Source of the DNA: Botrimarina mediterranea
Lineage (GTDB): Bacteria; Planctomycetota; Planctomycetia; Pirellulales; Lacipirellulaceae
Direction: 5' to 3'
Length of the DNA: 64,000 nucleotides
Assembly: GCF_007753265.1 (NCBI RefSeq)
Contig: NZ_CP036349.1
Location: 1,893,363-1,957,362 of the forward strand
The notes below the pieces were generated by a model. The model saw only the letters and a list, made by a program, of their open reading frames with translations. It did not search any database and was not told where the DNA came from. This document shows positions 42,642 to 50,415 of the stretch, one piece after another. Each line of letters starts with the position of its first letter. Within the stretch, counting starts at the first letter, position 1. A program made the position numbers and the translations under genes.

Positions 42642-44042
42642 ATGGCGCCCGGCAACGATGCCAAACTGACGCGGCTGCGCGACCTGTTGCCGGGGGCGAT
42701 CTACCTCCCGGCCGACAGCGACCCCGCGCTGACCACGGTCCGGACGGACGCCGCGGCGGTCCAGCCCGGCGACCTCTATGTCCACCTCGACCCGTTCGAC
42801 TCGACCGACGCCGAGATCGCCGTCATCCGCGGCGCCGCGGCGGTCATCACCGAACGGTTGCTGCCCGACGTGCCCGTCCCGTTGGTGCTGGTCGACGACG
42901 GCTTCGCCGCGTGCGCCGAGCTAACGGCGGCGATGGCGCCGATTCGCTCGACACTTCCCACGATTGTCAGCGTCGGCGGCGTGACGGGCGCCTGCCGAGT
43001 CGCGACGATCGTCGCCGCGATCCATGCGCATGCGGGCGAACGCGTCGGCCTGCTGACCGAATCCTGTGACGACGATGGCGAGCATTGCTTGCCTCGTGAC
43101 CAACGATCCAAAGACGCCGCGAGCCGTTGGCTCCGCCGCTGCGAACTCGGCGACGTGACGACGGCGATTGCCCAGACCGTTGCGGGCGAGCAAGCCGGGG
43201 CGACGCCGCTCGTGGCGTGCCTCGTGTCGCTGCGCTGCGACGGACTCGACAACTTGGGCCGGCCGTGTTGGGAATCGAACGCGGCGCATCGCCGTGCGGT
43301 TGTCGATTCGCTCGGCGAACTCGACGCCGGCGTGACGCTCGTCGTCAACGCCGACGACTCTGAATGTATCCGCGTCGCTTCGACTCACACGGGCCGCGTG
43401 CTGACGTTTGGCGAGTCGGGGACCGCCGACATCCGCGTCGTCCCGGTCGAGTCCCACGCCGCGGGGCAGACGCTCATTGTTGCGGTTGGTAGTGACTCGG
43501 CCTGCGTGGCGATCGGGTCGCCCGGTCGCGCCGCTCGGCGTGATGCGGCGGCGGCGATTGCGGCCGCCCTTGCCGTTGGCTTCGACTTACAGACCGCGGT
43601 GCGAGGCGTCGACCTGTCGCCGTGCGTGCCGGGCGCGCTGAGCCCCGTGCCGTGCGGGCAGGCGTTCTCGGTTTACATCGACAATGCGGTGCGGCCGACG
43701 GACCTCGCCGACGCCTTCGACGGCGCGCGGGGCAAAGGCCGCTTACTCGCAGTCGTGAAGCTGGCCGACTCGGCGATCGTCGCGCTGCGACAGTTGTCGG
43801 CGGCGTCGCAACTTGCCGACCGGGTGTTCGCTCACGGCCGCGTCGAGCTCGAGGACGACACGCCTGCTGGCGTCACGGTCGTTGAAGACCGCTTGTCGGC
43901 GATCGCCGTCGCGATTGGCCTAGCGGACGAAGGCGATTCGGTCCTCGTGGCCGGCAGTCACGACGAGAAGAGCGACCGCCAATTGATCACCAAGCTGCTG
44001 CGTCGTCGCCTGGAGTGCGAAGACCGCCGCGCGGCGGCTTGA
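42642..44042 (+). CDS. MurE-like Mur ligase homologue with degenerate P-loop
   Basis: 466 residues from ATG 42642 with a strong AAGGAGG seven bases upstream. The N-terminal part resembles MurE/MurF domain 1: VRTDAAAVQPGDLYVHLDPF, DAEIAVIRGAAAVITERLL. The C-terminal domain has the MurE-type GALSPVPCGQAFSVYIDNAV and a short KGRLLAVV segment, then DEGDSVLVAGSHDEKSDRQL. The central ATP loop, normally GTNGKT[TS], reads VGGVTGACRVAT (111-122): the catalytic Lys is absent. It is therefore probably not an active amino-acid ligase but a paralogue with a structural or regulatory role. The next coding gene is a MurG-like protein, also catalytically altered. Confidence 0.7.
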   Translation: MAPGNDAKLTRLRDLLPGAIYLPADSDPALTTVRTDAAAVQPGDLYVHLDPFDSTDAEIAVIRGAAAVITERLLPDVPVPLVLVDDGFAACAELTAAMAPIRSTLPTIVSVGGVTGACRVATIVAAIHAHAGERVGLLTESCDDDGEHCLPRDQRSKDAASRWLRRCELGDVTTAIAQTVAGEQAGATPLVACLVSLRCDGLDNLGRPCWESNAAHRRAVVDSLGELDAGVTLVVNADDSECIRVASTHTGRVLTFGESGTADIRVVPVESHAAGQTLIVAVGSDSACVAIGSPGRAARRDAAAAIAAALAVGFDLQTAVRGVDLSPCVPGALSPVPCGQAFSVYIDNAVRPTDLADAFDGARGKGRLLAVVKLADSAIVALRQLSAASQLADRVFAHGRVELEDDTPAGVTVVEDRLSAIAVAIGLADEGDSVLVAGSHDEKSDRQLITKLLRRRLECEDRRAAA

Positions 44043-44207
44043 ATTTAATTAACCAACACAACGGAGACACCCAAGTTTCATCGTCGGCCGCCGAAGATTG
44101 CGGGGTCCTAGGCGGCTACCCCCCCCGGGGTGAAACAAACAGTTCGCGGCGCCGGTGGATTCTGGGTCATCCGCCTGTCGCGGGCGTTTCACGGTGAAGC
44201 TTACGTC

Positions 44208-44246
44208 TGAACGTCGGGGCCGACGAAACCGTCGCCCCGGCGTTCA
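44208..44246. terminator. GC-rich hairpin downstream of the MurE-like gene
   Basis: TGAACGTCGGGGCCGACG (44208-44225) pairs with CGTCGCCCCGGCGTTCA (44230-44246) with one bulge and a 4-base loop. There is no T-run, so a terminator role is tentative; it may be another repeat relic. Confidence 0.5.
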
Positions 44247-44309
44247 GCGGATACAGCAGCTGGCAGCGTGCAGGCTGGGACGCTGACCGAGTTGGAAGTG
44301 TTGAGTGAC

Positions 44310-44585
44310 GGCGAGCCGGGAGCGTTAGCGACCTGAGTTGAAGTGGGCGCCCGGGTTCTGGAAGAGTGGAACCACGGATGACACGGATGAACACGGATTT
44401 GTTGTTTAGTTGAGCGAGCGAAGCGAGGCGTTGTTCCACTCCCACTTGTGGGGAGGGAGGGTGACATACGGCTCGCTTCGGTCACGACCAACAAACCATC
44501 CGTGTCTATCTGTGTCATCCGTGGTTCCATTTATTAGAACCCACGTCTCCGTTTCATCTCGGGGCGTTGACGCTTCCGGCTCCCC
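44310..44585. repeat. Triple-nested palindrome between MurE-like and MurG-like genes
   Basis: Outer, degraded arms: 44310-44333 (GGCGAGCCGGGAGCGTTAGC) and 44561-44585 (GACGCTTCCGGCTCCCC), of the GGCGAGCC family. Inside lie arms of the ACCACGGATGACACGG family, 44368-44404 and 44489-44528. Inside that is a third inverted pair, CGAAGCGAG (about 44420-44428) with CTCGCTTCG (about 44471-44479), around CTCCCAC/GTGGGGAG. With flanking sequence this fills most of the 570-base gap; no gene was seen in it. Confidence 0.78.
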
Positions 44586-44612
44586 TTTGTTGATATCGCT
44601 GGGGTATATTCG

Positions 44613-45767
44613 ATGGCTCGTGCTCCTCACATCCTGATTGCTGGCGGTGGGTCGCTGGGGAGTATTTACCCGGGGCTATCGATCGCTCGGCAGTTCCAGG
44701 AGCGGATGCCCGGGGCGCGGGTGACAATCGCGGGCGATGGCCGTGCGATTGAACGGCACACCGTGCGTGGGGCGGGGCTTCGATACTCGACGGTTCCTTC
44801 GAGCCGCTTTCCAACGTGCATGCTCGAGGCGCCGCGGTACGTGCTGCGCAATGCGGCGGGTTGGTGCGTCGCCCATTGGCTGTTGCGGGAGCAGGAGATC
44901 GATCTGGTGATCTCGCTCGGCGGGCATGCGGCGGGACCGATGGTTCGCGCGGCACGGGCGAGCGGCGTCCCCTACGCGATCGTTGAGCAAGACTGCCTCC
45001 CGTACCCGGCGACGCGCGACGCGACTCGCGACGCCAGCGTGGTGTGTCTTGCCCAAGACGAGACCGCCGCGCGGCTGCCGATGGGCGCGCCGGTGCGTTG
45101 GACCGGGCCGGTGGGTCGGCCTGGCTTTGAGGATGACTTCGGACATTGCCCTGGCGGACGCCTGCCGATGGCCGGCGACGACGGGCGGCCGCGGCTCGTG
45201 GTGCTCGGCGGTGTGGCGGGCGCGACGTCGCTCAATGAGTCGATGCCCGAAGCGATCAAGCGTCTCGGCGCCGCGGCCGCCGATTGGCAAGTCGTTCATC
45301 AGACCGGCGACGGCTGGCTCACCGCGACCGAGTCCCGCTACGCGGCCGTCGGCGTCAACGCGCTCGTGGTGACCTACATCGACGAGCTTGCCCATCTCGC
45401 TCGGTCGTCGGACCTGATCGTCTGCCGCCCGAGCGGCTCGACGCTCGCCGAGGTGTCGCTCGCCGGATTGCCGGCGGTGTTCGTGCCCGACTCACGGCGT
45501 CGCGACGGGCTGCACGAGGCCAACGCCCAGTTTGCGGCGCTCCGCACGGGCTGCCCGACCGTTAACGAGAACGACGGCGACCTCGCCGCGTCACTCGCCG
45601 GCTGCTTGCGGCCGTTGCTCGAGGACGAGGCTCGTCGCGACACGATCGCCGAGCGGCTGCGAAAAATGGCCCGCCCCGAAGCGTCGGCCCTGGTCGCGGA
45701 CGCCGTTTGCGAAGCCCTGGGCGTGCTGGCAGTCGCCGAGCCGCCGCGCCTACGCTTGGCGGCATAG
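44613..45767 (+). CDS. MurG-like glycosyltransferase homologue lacking the catalytic His
   Basis: 384 residues from ATG 44613. The GT-B, GT28-type fold is clear: ILIAGGGSLGSIYPGLSIA (G-loop 1), DLVISLGGHAAGPMVRAARA, PYAIVEQDCLPYPATR, RLVVLGGVAGATSLNESMPE and DLIVCRPSGSTLAEVSLAGL, then PAVFVPDSRR. MurG transfers GlcNAc to lipid I. Real MurG has GGTGGHxxP at loop 1, with the His implicated in catalysis; here it is GGSLGSIYP (Ser17). The donor-site RxGxxTxxE becomes RPSGSTLAE, mostly kept. Activity on lipid I is doubtful; a modified glycosyltransferase is possible. Downstream of the MurE-like gene on the same strand. Confidence 0.75.
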   Translation: MARAPHILIAGGGSLGSIYPGLSIARQFQERMPGARVTIAGDGRAIERHTVRGAGLRYSTVPSSRFPTCMLEAPRYVLRNAAGWCVAHWLLREQEIDLVISLGGHAAGPMVRAARASGVPYAIVEQDCLPYPATRDATRDASVVCLAQDETAARLPMGAPVRWTGPVGRPGFEDDFGHCPGGRLPMAGDDGRPRLVVLGGVAGATSLNESMPEAIKRLGAAAADWQVVHQTGDGWLTATESRYAAVGVNALVVTYIDELAHLARSSDLIVCRPSGSTLAEVSLAGLPAVFVPDSRRRDGLHEANAQFAALRTGCPTVNENDGDLAASLAGCLRPLLEDEARRDTIAERLRKMARPEASALVADAVCEALGVLAVAEPPRLRLAA

Positions 45768-45785
45768 TCTTCTCAAGACAAGTTA

Positions 45786-45883
45786 TTCTCCACGACGGGC
45801 ACGAAGGACACGACGAGCGTCTTGGCGGGGCACAGCTAGTCCCGAAGGCAGGCCGTCGTGTTCTTCGTGCCCGTCGTGGTGAA
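45786..45883. repeat. Palindromic repeat, CACGACGGGCACGAAGG type, with T-run
   Basis: Arms 45786-45815 (TTCTCCACGACGGGCACGAA, GGACACGACG) and 45854-45883 pair with few mismatches. The right arm is followed by CTTTTTTTCTTT, so on the plus strand it probably terminates the MurG-like transcript. Confidence 0.85.
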
Positions 45884-46014
45884 CTTTTTTTCTTTGGCTC
45901 GAGGTTGGGTGTCCGGCGGCTGGGTCGCTTTGCAAACGGGGGCGCCGGCGGTATACCGGGGGTTTTGCTGCACCCCGCCTGTTACCGTCGGCCCGTCCCC
46001 CGGGCTGCCCCGTT

Positions 46015-46404
46015 ATGCCAGTCGCTAAGAAAGCCACGACCGCCAAACGCGTTCTCCTCGTGGACGACGACGCCGAGATCATCGAGTCGCTCCGCCTCGC
46101 GCTCGAAGCCAACGGTTACGAGGTCCTCGTGGCCCGCGACGGCAACCAGGGCCTGGCGCTGACCGAGCGCGAGAACCCCGACCTGGTGATCCTCGACATG
46201 ATGATGCCCAAGCGGTCGGGCTTCTTGGTGCTCGAGCGCCTGCGCCGCACGCAGGAAGATTCGCCGCCGGTGATCATGATCACGGCCAACGAGGGGAACC
46301 GCCACAAGGCCTACGCCGAGATGCTCGGCGTGGACGAGTACCTGCGGAAGCCGTTCCCGATGGACAAGCTGCTCGAGAGCGTGAAGCGGCTGGTGGGCGG
46401 TTGA
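46015..46404 (+). CDS. Single-domain response regulator (CheY-like receiver)
   Basis: 129 residues from ATG 46015. A stand-alone receiver: acidic pair in RVLLVDDDAEIIESL, phospho-acceptor Asp in NPDLVILDMMMPKRSGF, Thr in VIMITAN and Lys in EYLRKPFPMDKLL. No output domain. It should accept phosphate from a histidine kinase encoded elsewhere; no kinase is in this window. A perfect terminator hairpin follows after nine bases, so it is monocistronic. Confidence 0.95.
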   Translation: MPVAKKATTAKRVLLVDDDAEIIESLRLALEANGYEVLVARDGNQGLALTERENPDLVILDMMMPKRSGFLVLERLRRTQEDSPPVIMITANEGNRHKAYAEMLGVDEYLRKPFPMDKLLESVKRLVGG

Positions 46405-46413
46405 GCGATTATT

Positions 46414-46440
46414 TAGCCCCCCGTCAATGACGGGGGGCTA
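46414..46440 (+). terminator. Terminator-like hairpin (TAGCCCCCCGTC family, copy 1)
   Basis: TAGCCCCCCGTC (46414-46425), loop AAT, GACGGGGGGCTA (46429-46440): a perfect 12-bp stem right after the response-regulator gene. Almost the same 33-base sequence recurs at 54811-54843 after yggU, so this is a dispersed repeat used as a terminator. Confidence 0.85.
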
Positions 46441-46591
46441 ATTGCGATGGGGGCTAGTTGCGCGACGCGGGGCCAACGGTGGGGGTGACCTCATTGTGGT
46501 TGGGAGCGTCGATCCCCCTCGATTCAGATTCGCCAACATAGTGGCTATTTCGATTCGCGACGCAGGGGCGGATCCCTTAAAATGGCAGGCC

Positions 46592-46678
46592 TGTAGGAGG
46601 GGTCTCCCGACCCCGATTCCGCGCACCACACCGATTCGGCAGGCAGCGCGTTATCGGCGTCGGGAGACTCCTCCCACA
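46592..46678. repeat. Palindromic repeat, TGTAGGAGGCGTCTCC type (copy 3, inverted)
   Basis: Arms 46592-46624 and 46646-46678 pair with a few mismatches. The loop reads in the opposite orientation to the other three copies: the GGTGTGGTGCGCG phrase is on the minus strand. The rest of the 310-base gap (46441-46591) shows no gene. Confidence 0.85.
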
Positions 46679-46716
46679 TTCTTCGTGCCACCATCATTTG
46701 ACCCCCGGGGTTCAAC

Positions 46717-47235
46717 ATGATCCGCCTGCTGCTCGTTCTCGCCCTCTGCCTCCCGTTCGCGGCAGCTCCATTGGTGGAAGTCCAGGCCGCGGAGGCCCAA
46801 CCCACCGAGGCCCAACCCACCGAGGCCCAACCCACCGAGGCTCAGCCCACCCGCGCGCGGACGCGCATCCGTGTCGAGCACACCAAGGACTCGCTCGCGA
46901 AGATCCACGAGCTGGTCGAGGAAGAGAAAGCGGTGCTGGTCGATGTCCGCACCAAGGAGGAGTGGGTGAAGGGCCGCGTCGCGGGCGCCGTGCATGTGCC
47001 TAGTGATTCCTTACGGAAGCACAGCTACGACGCGGAAAAGATCGCGAAGCGGTTGCCGAAGGACAAGCCGCTGTACCTCTACTGCCAGATCGGCATGCGT
47101 TCGAAGCAAGCCGCGGCGATCCTGGTGCGCGAGGGGTATGACGCCCGGGCGCTGAAGCCGGGGCCGGAAGAGATCGTGGAGAGCGGGGCGGGATTTGAAA
47201 TGGAGGCGGGGGAGGACGCGGTGGCAGCGGAGTAG
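46717..47235 (+). CDS. Exported rhodanese-like protein
   Basis: 172 residues from ATG 46717. A signal peptide (MIRLLLVLALCLPFAAAPLV) is followed by a five-residue tandem repeat, EAQPT, four times plus a partial copy. It is encoded by perfect to near-perfect 15-base repeats (about 46794-46850) that could vary in number by slippage. The rhodanese domain (about 55-150) has VLVDVRTKEEWVKGRVAGAV, HVPSD and the active-site loop YCQIGMRSKQAA with its catalytic Cys, so sulfur transfer is possible. The C-terminus is acidic. Probably periplasmic; substrate unknown. Confidence 0.9.
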   Translation: MIRLLLVLALCLPFAAAPLVEVQAAEAQPTEAQPTEAQPTEAQPTRARTRIRVEHTKDSLAKIHELVEEEKAVLVDVRTKEEWVKGRVAGAVHVPSDSLRKHSYDAEKIAKRLPKDKPLYLYCQIGMRSKQAAAILVREGYDARALKPGPEEIVESGAGFEMEAGEDAVAAE

Positions 47236-47290
47236 GTTTCGCGCGGAGACGCAAAGGGGGAGGACTCACGCAAAGACGCGAAGGCGCGAA
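47236..47290. repeat. Half repeat GTTTCGCGCGGAGACGCAAAG
   Basis: Starts right after the rhodanese stop: GTTTCGCGCGGAGACGCAAA, then CGCAAAGACGCGAAGGCGCG. The segment at 50344-50370 is its inverted relative, 3.1 kb away. No local partner arm is present. Confidence 0.6.
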
Positions 47291-47306
47291 GAAGAAGGCC
47301 CCTTGT

Positions 47307-48656
47307 TCAAATCTTGTCTGATTTGGTGAGGTTGCACTTTCGGCATAGGAGTTGGACGTTCTGCTCCGAGTTGCTACCACCTCGCGCGACCGGGACGATG
47401 TGATCGAACTCCAGATAGTCAGTGGCGCTGCACTCAACGCACATGCCGCCGTAGGTTTGCCAGACTCTTTGGCGAACATCTCTTGGGATGTGTCGGTTTA
47501 CGACCCCTTCGACTTTACGAGTGAGCTGTTGGCTGTGTAGTCGGAGTATGGTTGAGAACTTCTCTGGGAGTAGAGAGTAAGGATTCTGCGCGAAGTAAAA
47601 CCGAAGCTCAGGCTTATTCGCAGCGGATATCAGGATTGCCTCGCCTGAAGTTCGCCACGAAACGATCTTCGGGTAGGCGATCGGGATCGTTTTGCTCACG
47701 GATTCAAAGAGCAATCGGCTATCCGTAAGCATAATCCGCCCTTCGTGCTCGTCGATCCGATCACCATTCTTCATGCTCTTGGTGATTTGTAGTAAGCAAG
47801 GTTCGGAAACGTAGAGAAGCTCACCTGCTTTCAGATTGATGCCCACGGGGACTGGAATGGTGTCGATATGTCCGCTTTCTAGGCTTGCTCGATCTTTCAG
47901 AAGTTGGATTTCTTTTCGCAGGTAAATAGTGAACTGCGTATCGAACTCGAAGGTCGATACGAGCCATGACAAATACGTCTCCTCTTGAGGTGTTAGTACA
48001 CCGTCGGCTTTGGTGTCCGCAAGCACGTGCTCTGCAAATGACTTGCTTATCGAACGAGAAGCAGACTTCAGCTGCTCTTCCTGAATGCCAAGACTACGAG
48101 CAGAAATCCGTAGGTTGTTCCAGGTCTGCTCCTTCAGATGTCCGGTCGCGACTGCTTCGGCAAACAGCCCGCGAAGCAATCCTAGTCCTTCGCTCAATAG
48201 GTACTGCTGTACGAACTGCGGCACCGATAGGTGAAGAAAGGATGATATCTCTGAGAGGGATTGAAGCTCGACCGAAGAAAGTGATCCGTCCGCCAAGTAC
48301 TCACCGATTTTTGATCCGAAGGCGGAGACCGCAACATCTTCGCGCAACTGCCTAACTTCGCGAGCATCGAGTCGCAGTCGCTCTTCGACAAACGCGAGCG
48401 TCTTTTGCTTACCTGTGTCTGGGACACCCTCAATCCAAAATCGTTGCAAGAGCCCTTCGTAGTACTTCTTCGAGGCGACCCGGACATCCGTTACGGTGCA
48501 GTCGATCGGCTCAAGCACCTTGTCGAGATCAAACGCTCTTCGTTGAGTAGTGAAGGCATGTCCGATAGCCGAAACGAGGACTGCGACCCGTTCGTCTTGT
48601 CCTGGGTTGGCTACAGCGGCCCATGCCTTCTGGAAGAGGCCTTTGATTTTGGACAT
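47307..48656 (-). CDS. Multidomain protein ending in an HNH nuclease (TerB-like and PH-like parts), lower GC
   Basis: 449 residues from ATG 48656. The N-terminal 260 residues are helical and resemble TerB-type modules (RVAVLVSAIGHAFTTQRRAF, EHVLADTKADGVLTPQEETY, LSWLV). A beta-rich part (about 285-385; INLKAGELLYVSEPCLLQIT, GRIMLTDSRLLFE) looks like a bacterial PH/GRAM domain. The C-terminus is an HNH nuclease: RQRVWQTYGGMCVECSATDY, LEFDHIVPVARGGSNSEQN, LLCRKCNLTKSDK, with CxxC...DH...N...CxxC complete. Composition is AT-richer than the neighbours. A conditional nuclease, possibly defensive, is an inference from architecture and context. Confidence 0.75.
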   Translation of the reverse strand: MSKIKGLFQKAWAAVANPGQDERVAVLVSAIGHAFTTQRRAFDLDKVLEPIDCTVTDVRVASKKYYEGLLQRFWIEGVPDTGKQKTLAFVEERLRLDAREVRQLREDVAVSAFGSKIGEYLADGSLSSVELQSLSEISSFLHLSVPQFVQQYLLSEGLGLLRGLFAEAVATGHLKEQTWNNLRISARSLGIQEEQLKSASRSISKSFAEHVLADTKADGVLTPQEETYLSWLVSTFEFDTQFTIYLRKEIQLLKDRASLESGHIDTIPVPVGINLKAGELLYVSEPCLLQITKSMKNGDRIDEHEGRIMLTDSRLLFESVSKTIPIAYPKIVSWRTSGEAILISAANKPELRFYFAQNPYSLLPEKFSTILRLHSQQLTRKVEGVVNRHIPRDVRQRVWQTYGGMCVECSATDYLEFDHIVPVARGGSNSEQNVQLLCRKCNLTKSDKI

Positions 48657-48757
48657 AGTGGTTTCGTCCCAATCCGCTTGAGTTGACACGACGAGAGCTG
48701 GCAGCATAGTCATCTATTCGCTTCGGTCAAACCGGCGAACCTCAGACGATAAACCAA

Positions 48758-49507
48758 GTGACCGACGCCGTTCTCTTGTTGCTGTTGTTCTTGGCGGCGA
48801 TGCTCTACACGTCGGTGGGGCATGCGGGGGCTTCGGGGTATTTGGCGGCGATGGCGCTGGTGGGGCTTGCGCCGGAGACGATGCGGCCGGCGGCGTTGGT
48901 GCTGAATGTGTTTGTGGCGACGCTGGCGTCGGTGCGCTACGTGCGTGCGGGGCGGTTCTCTTGGCGGCTCTTCTGGCCGCTGGCGCTCGCCGCGGCGCCG
49001 ATGGCGTTTGTGGGGGGCGCTGTGCAGCTCCCCAGCCAACTGTTTCGGGCGCTGGTGGGCGTGGCGCTGCTGCTGGCCGCGTGGCGGCTGTGGTTGGCGC
49101 CGAAGACGCTGCCCGATGGCGATACGAAGCCGCTCGATGAAGTGCATCCGCCGCCGCTGCCCGTGGCGATTCTTTGCGGCGCCGCGATTGGTCTGGTGGC
49201 CGGGCTGACGGGGACCGGTGGCGGCATCTACCTGAGCCCGATCATCGTGCTCAGCGGCTGGGCGAGCCTGCGCACGACGGCGGGCGTGTCGGTGCTGTTC
49301 ATCCTGGTGAACTCGCTAGCGGGCCTCGCCGGCCTCGCGACGAAGGCGATCGAGTGGCCACCGCTTTTGCCGGTGTGGATCGTCGTGGTGCTGGTGGGCG
49401 GCTGGATCGGCTCGGAGCTCGGCGCCCGAAGGTTGGCGACGCCGAAGCTGCGGCGGCTCTTGGCGGTGGTGCTGGTGATCGCGGCGTTGAAGTTGTTGTT
49501 GACCTAG
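48758..49507 (+). CDS. TauE/SafE (TSUP) family permease
   Basis: 249 residues from GTG 48758, divergent from the HNH gene. Seven or eight hydrophobic helices in two homologous halves: LLLLLFLAAMLYTSVGHAGA (first half, with the GHAGASGYLA motif), LFWPLALAAAPMAFVGGAV, then second-half GAAIGLVAGLTGTGGGIYLS and SVLFILVNSLAGLAGLA. The GxGGG-type motif matches sulfite exporter/TSUP transporters of sulfite, taurine-derived or sulfonate anions. The substrate is not determined. It is followed by a hairpin and higBA. Confidence 0.92.
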   Translation: MTDAVLLLLLFLAAMLYTSVGHAGASGYLAAMALVGLAPETMRPAALVLNVFVATLASVRYVRAGRFSWRLFWPLALAAAPMAFVGGAVQLPSQLFRALVGVALLLAAWRLWLAPKTLPDGDTKPLDEVHPPPLPVAILCGAAIGLVAGLTGTGGGIYLSPIIVLSGWASLRTTAGVSVLFILVNSLAGLAGLATKAIEWPPLLPVWIVVVLVGGWIGSELGARRLATPKLRRLLAVVLVIAALKLLLT

Positions 49508-49514
49508 GTCCAGG

Positions 49515-49564
49515 TTTAGCAAAATGCGAAATTGCCCCTTGCCGCCGTTTCGCATTCTGCTAAA
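49515..49564. promoter_or_regulatory. Inverted repeat upstream of higBA (operator or TauE terminator)
   Basis: TTTAGCAAAATGCGAAA (49515-49531) and TTTCGCATTCTGCTAAA (49548-49564): 17 bases, one mismatch, 16-base loop. It is placed eight bases after the permease stop and 30 before the higB start. An AT-rich dyad at a toxin-antitoxin promoter is typical of an HigA operator; termination of the permease transcript is equally possible. Confidence 0.65.
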
Positions 49565-49594
49565 ATCGGCTTGAAGAGATCTCTGGGCGAGGCA

Positions 49595-49882
49595 ATGCGT
49601 ATCATCTCCCGCAAATCACTCCGCGAGTTCTGGGAGCGGCATCCCGAGGCGGAGGGCCCTTTGCGGGCGTGGTTCCAGGTCGTCAGTCGGACGCGTTTCG
49701 CGAACTTCGCGGAGCTGCGCACCGCGTTCCCCAGCGCCGACAAGGTCGGTCGTTTGATCGTCTTCAACATCGGCGGTAACAAATTCCGGCTGGTGGCGTC
49801 GATCCACTTCAATCGTGGGATTCTCTACGTGCGGACGGTGCTCACGCATCGTGACTACGACCAAGGCAACTGGCAGGAGTGA
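49595..49882 (+). CDS. higB: HigB-type toxin (mRNA interferase family)
   Basis: 95 residues from ATG 49595. Family segments are MRIISRKSLREFWERHPEAE, LRAWFQVVSRTRFANFAELR and VFNIGGNKFRLVASIHFNRG, ending ILYVRTVLTHRDYDQGNW. This matches the HigB_toxin group of RelE-like ribosome-dependent RNases. Toxin-first order with the antitoxin downstream is the HigBA arrangement. The stop lies four bases before the antitoxin start, ensuring coupled translation. Confidence 0.92.
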   Translation: MRIISRKSLREFWERHPEAEGPLRAWFQVVSRTRFANFAELRTAFPSADKVGRLIVFNIGGNKFRLVASIHFNRGILYVRTVLTHRDYDQGNWQE

Positions 49883-49886
49883 CAAA

Positions 49887-50315
49887 ATGGCCGCTACCAA
49901 GGCCGCCAAGGCCGGCGACGAGTATCTCGACCTGGTGGCGGCGTGCCCGCTGCGCCCGATCGTCACCGCCGCGGCGCACGGCCGCGCCCTCGCCATGGCC
50001 GGGGAACTGATGGACCGTGCACGGCTGTCGAAGGAGGCAGCTGACTACCTCGACGTGCTCGCGTCGCTCATCGAGCACTATGAGGCGACGCATGAGCCCG
50101 TCGCCCCGGCGAGCGACGCGGAACTGCTTGCGCTGTTGATGGACGAACGGGGCGTCACCGCTCGACAACTGGCCGAGGCGACCGGCGTTGTCGGTTCCAC
50201 GCTGTCGGCGGTTCGCAACGGCAAGCGGAAGCTGACACGCGAACAAGTGACACAAGTCGCCAGTTACTTTGGGGTGTCGCCAGTGGCATTTCTTTCGCCG
50301 GCAGGTACGCCATGA
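49887..50315 (+). CDS. higA: HigA-type antitoxin with XRE helix-turn-helix
   Basis: 142 residues from ATG 49887, with AGGAG at a good distance inside the end of higB. The C-terminal HTH is clear: RGVTARQLAEATGVVGSTLS, AVRNGKRKLTREQVTQVASY and FGVSPVAFL. The N-terminal 75 residues are helical (EAADYLDVLASLIEHYEATH), as in HigA antitoxins that neutralise HigB and repress the operon. The inverted repeat at 49515-49564 is the candidate operator. Confidence 0.92.
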   Translation: MAATKAAKAGDEYLDLVAACPLRPIVTAAAHGRALAMAGELMDRARLSKEAADYLDVLASLIEHYEATHEPVAPASDAELLALLMDERGVTARQLAEATGVVGSTLSAVRNGKRKLTREQVTQVASYFGVSPVAFLSPAGTP

Positions 50316-50343
50316 CTGTTGTCTGCCTCGAGCCGCACCTTTT

Positions 50344-50408
50344 CTGTGTCTCCGCGTCTCTGCGCGAAACAACTATCTCGAATGGTGGGGCGTCAGGCAC
50401 AGCCTGAC
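50344..50408. repeat. Half repeat (inverted copy of 47236) plus GTCAGGC hairpin
   Basis: CTGTGTCTCCGCGTCTCTGC, then GCGAAAC (to 50370), is the inverted relative of 47236-47256. Twenty-one bases later GTCAGGC-ACA-GCCTGAC (50392-50408) forms a hairpin between convergent genes, probably a terminator. Confidence 0.65.
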
Positions 50409-50415
50409 CTACAAA

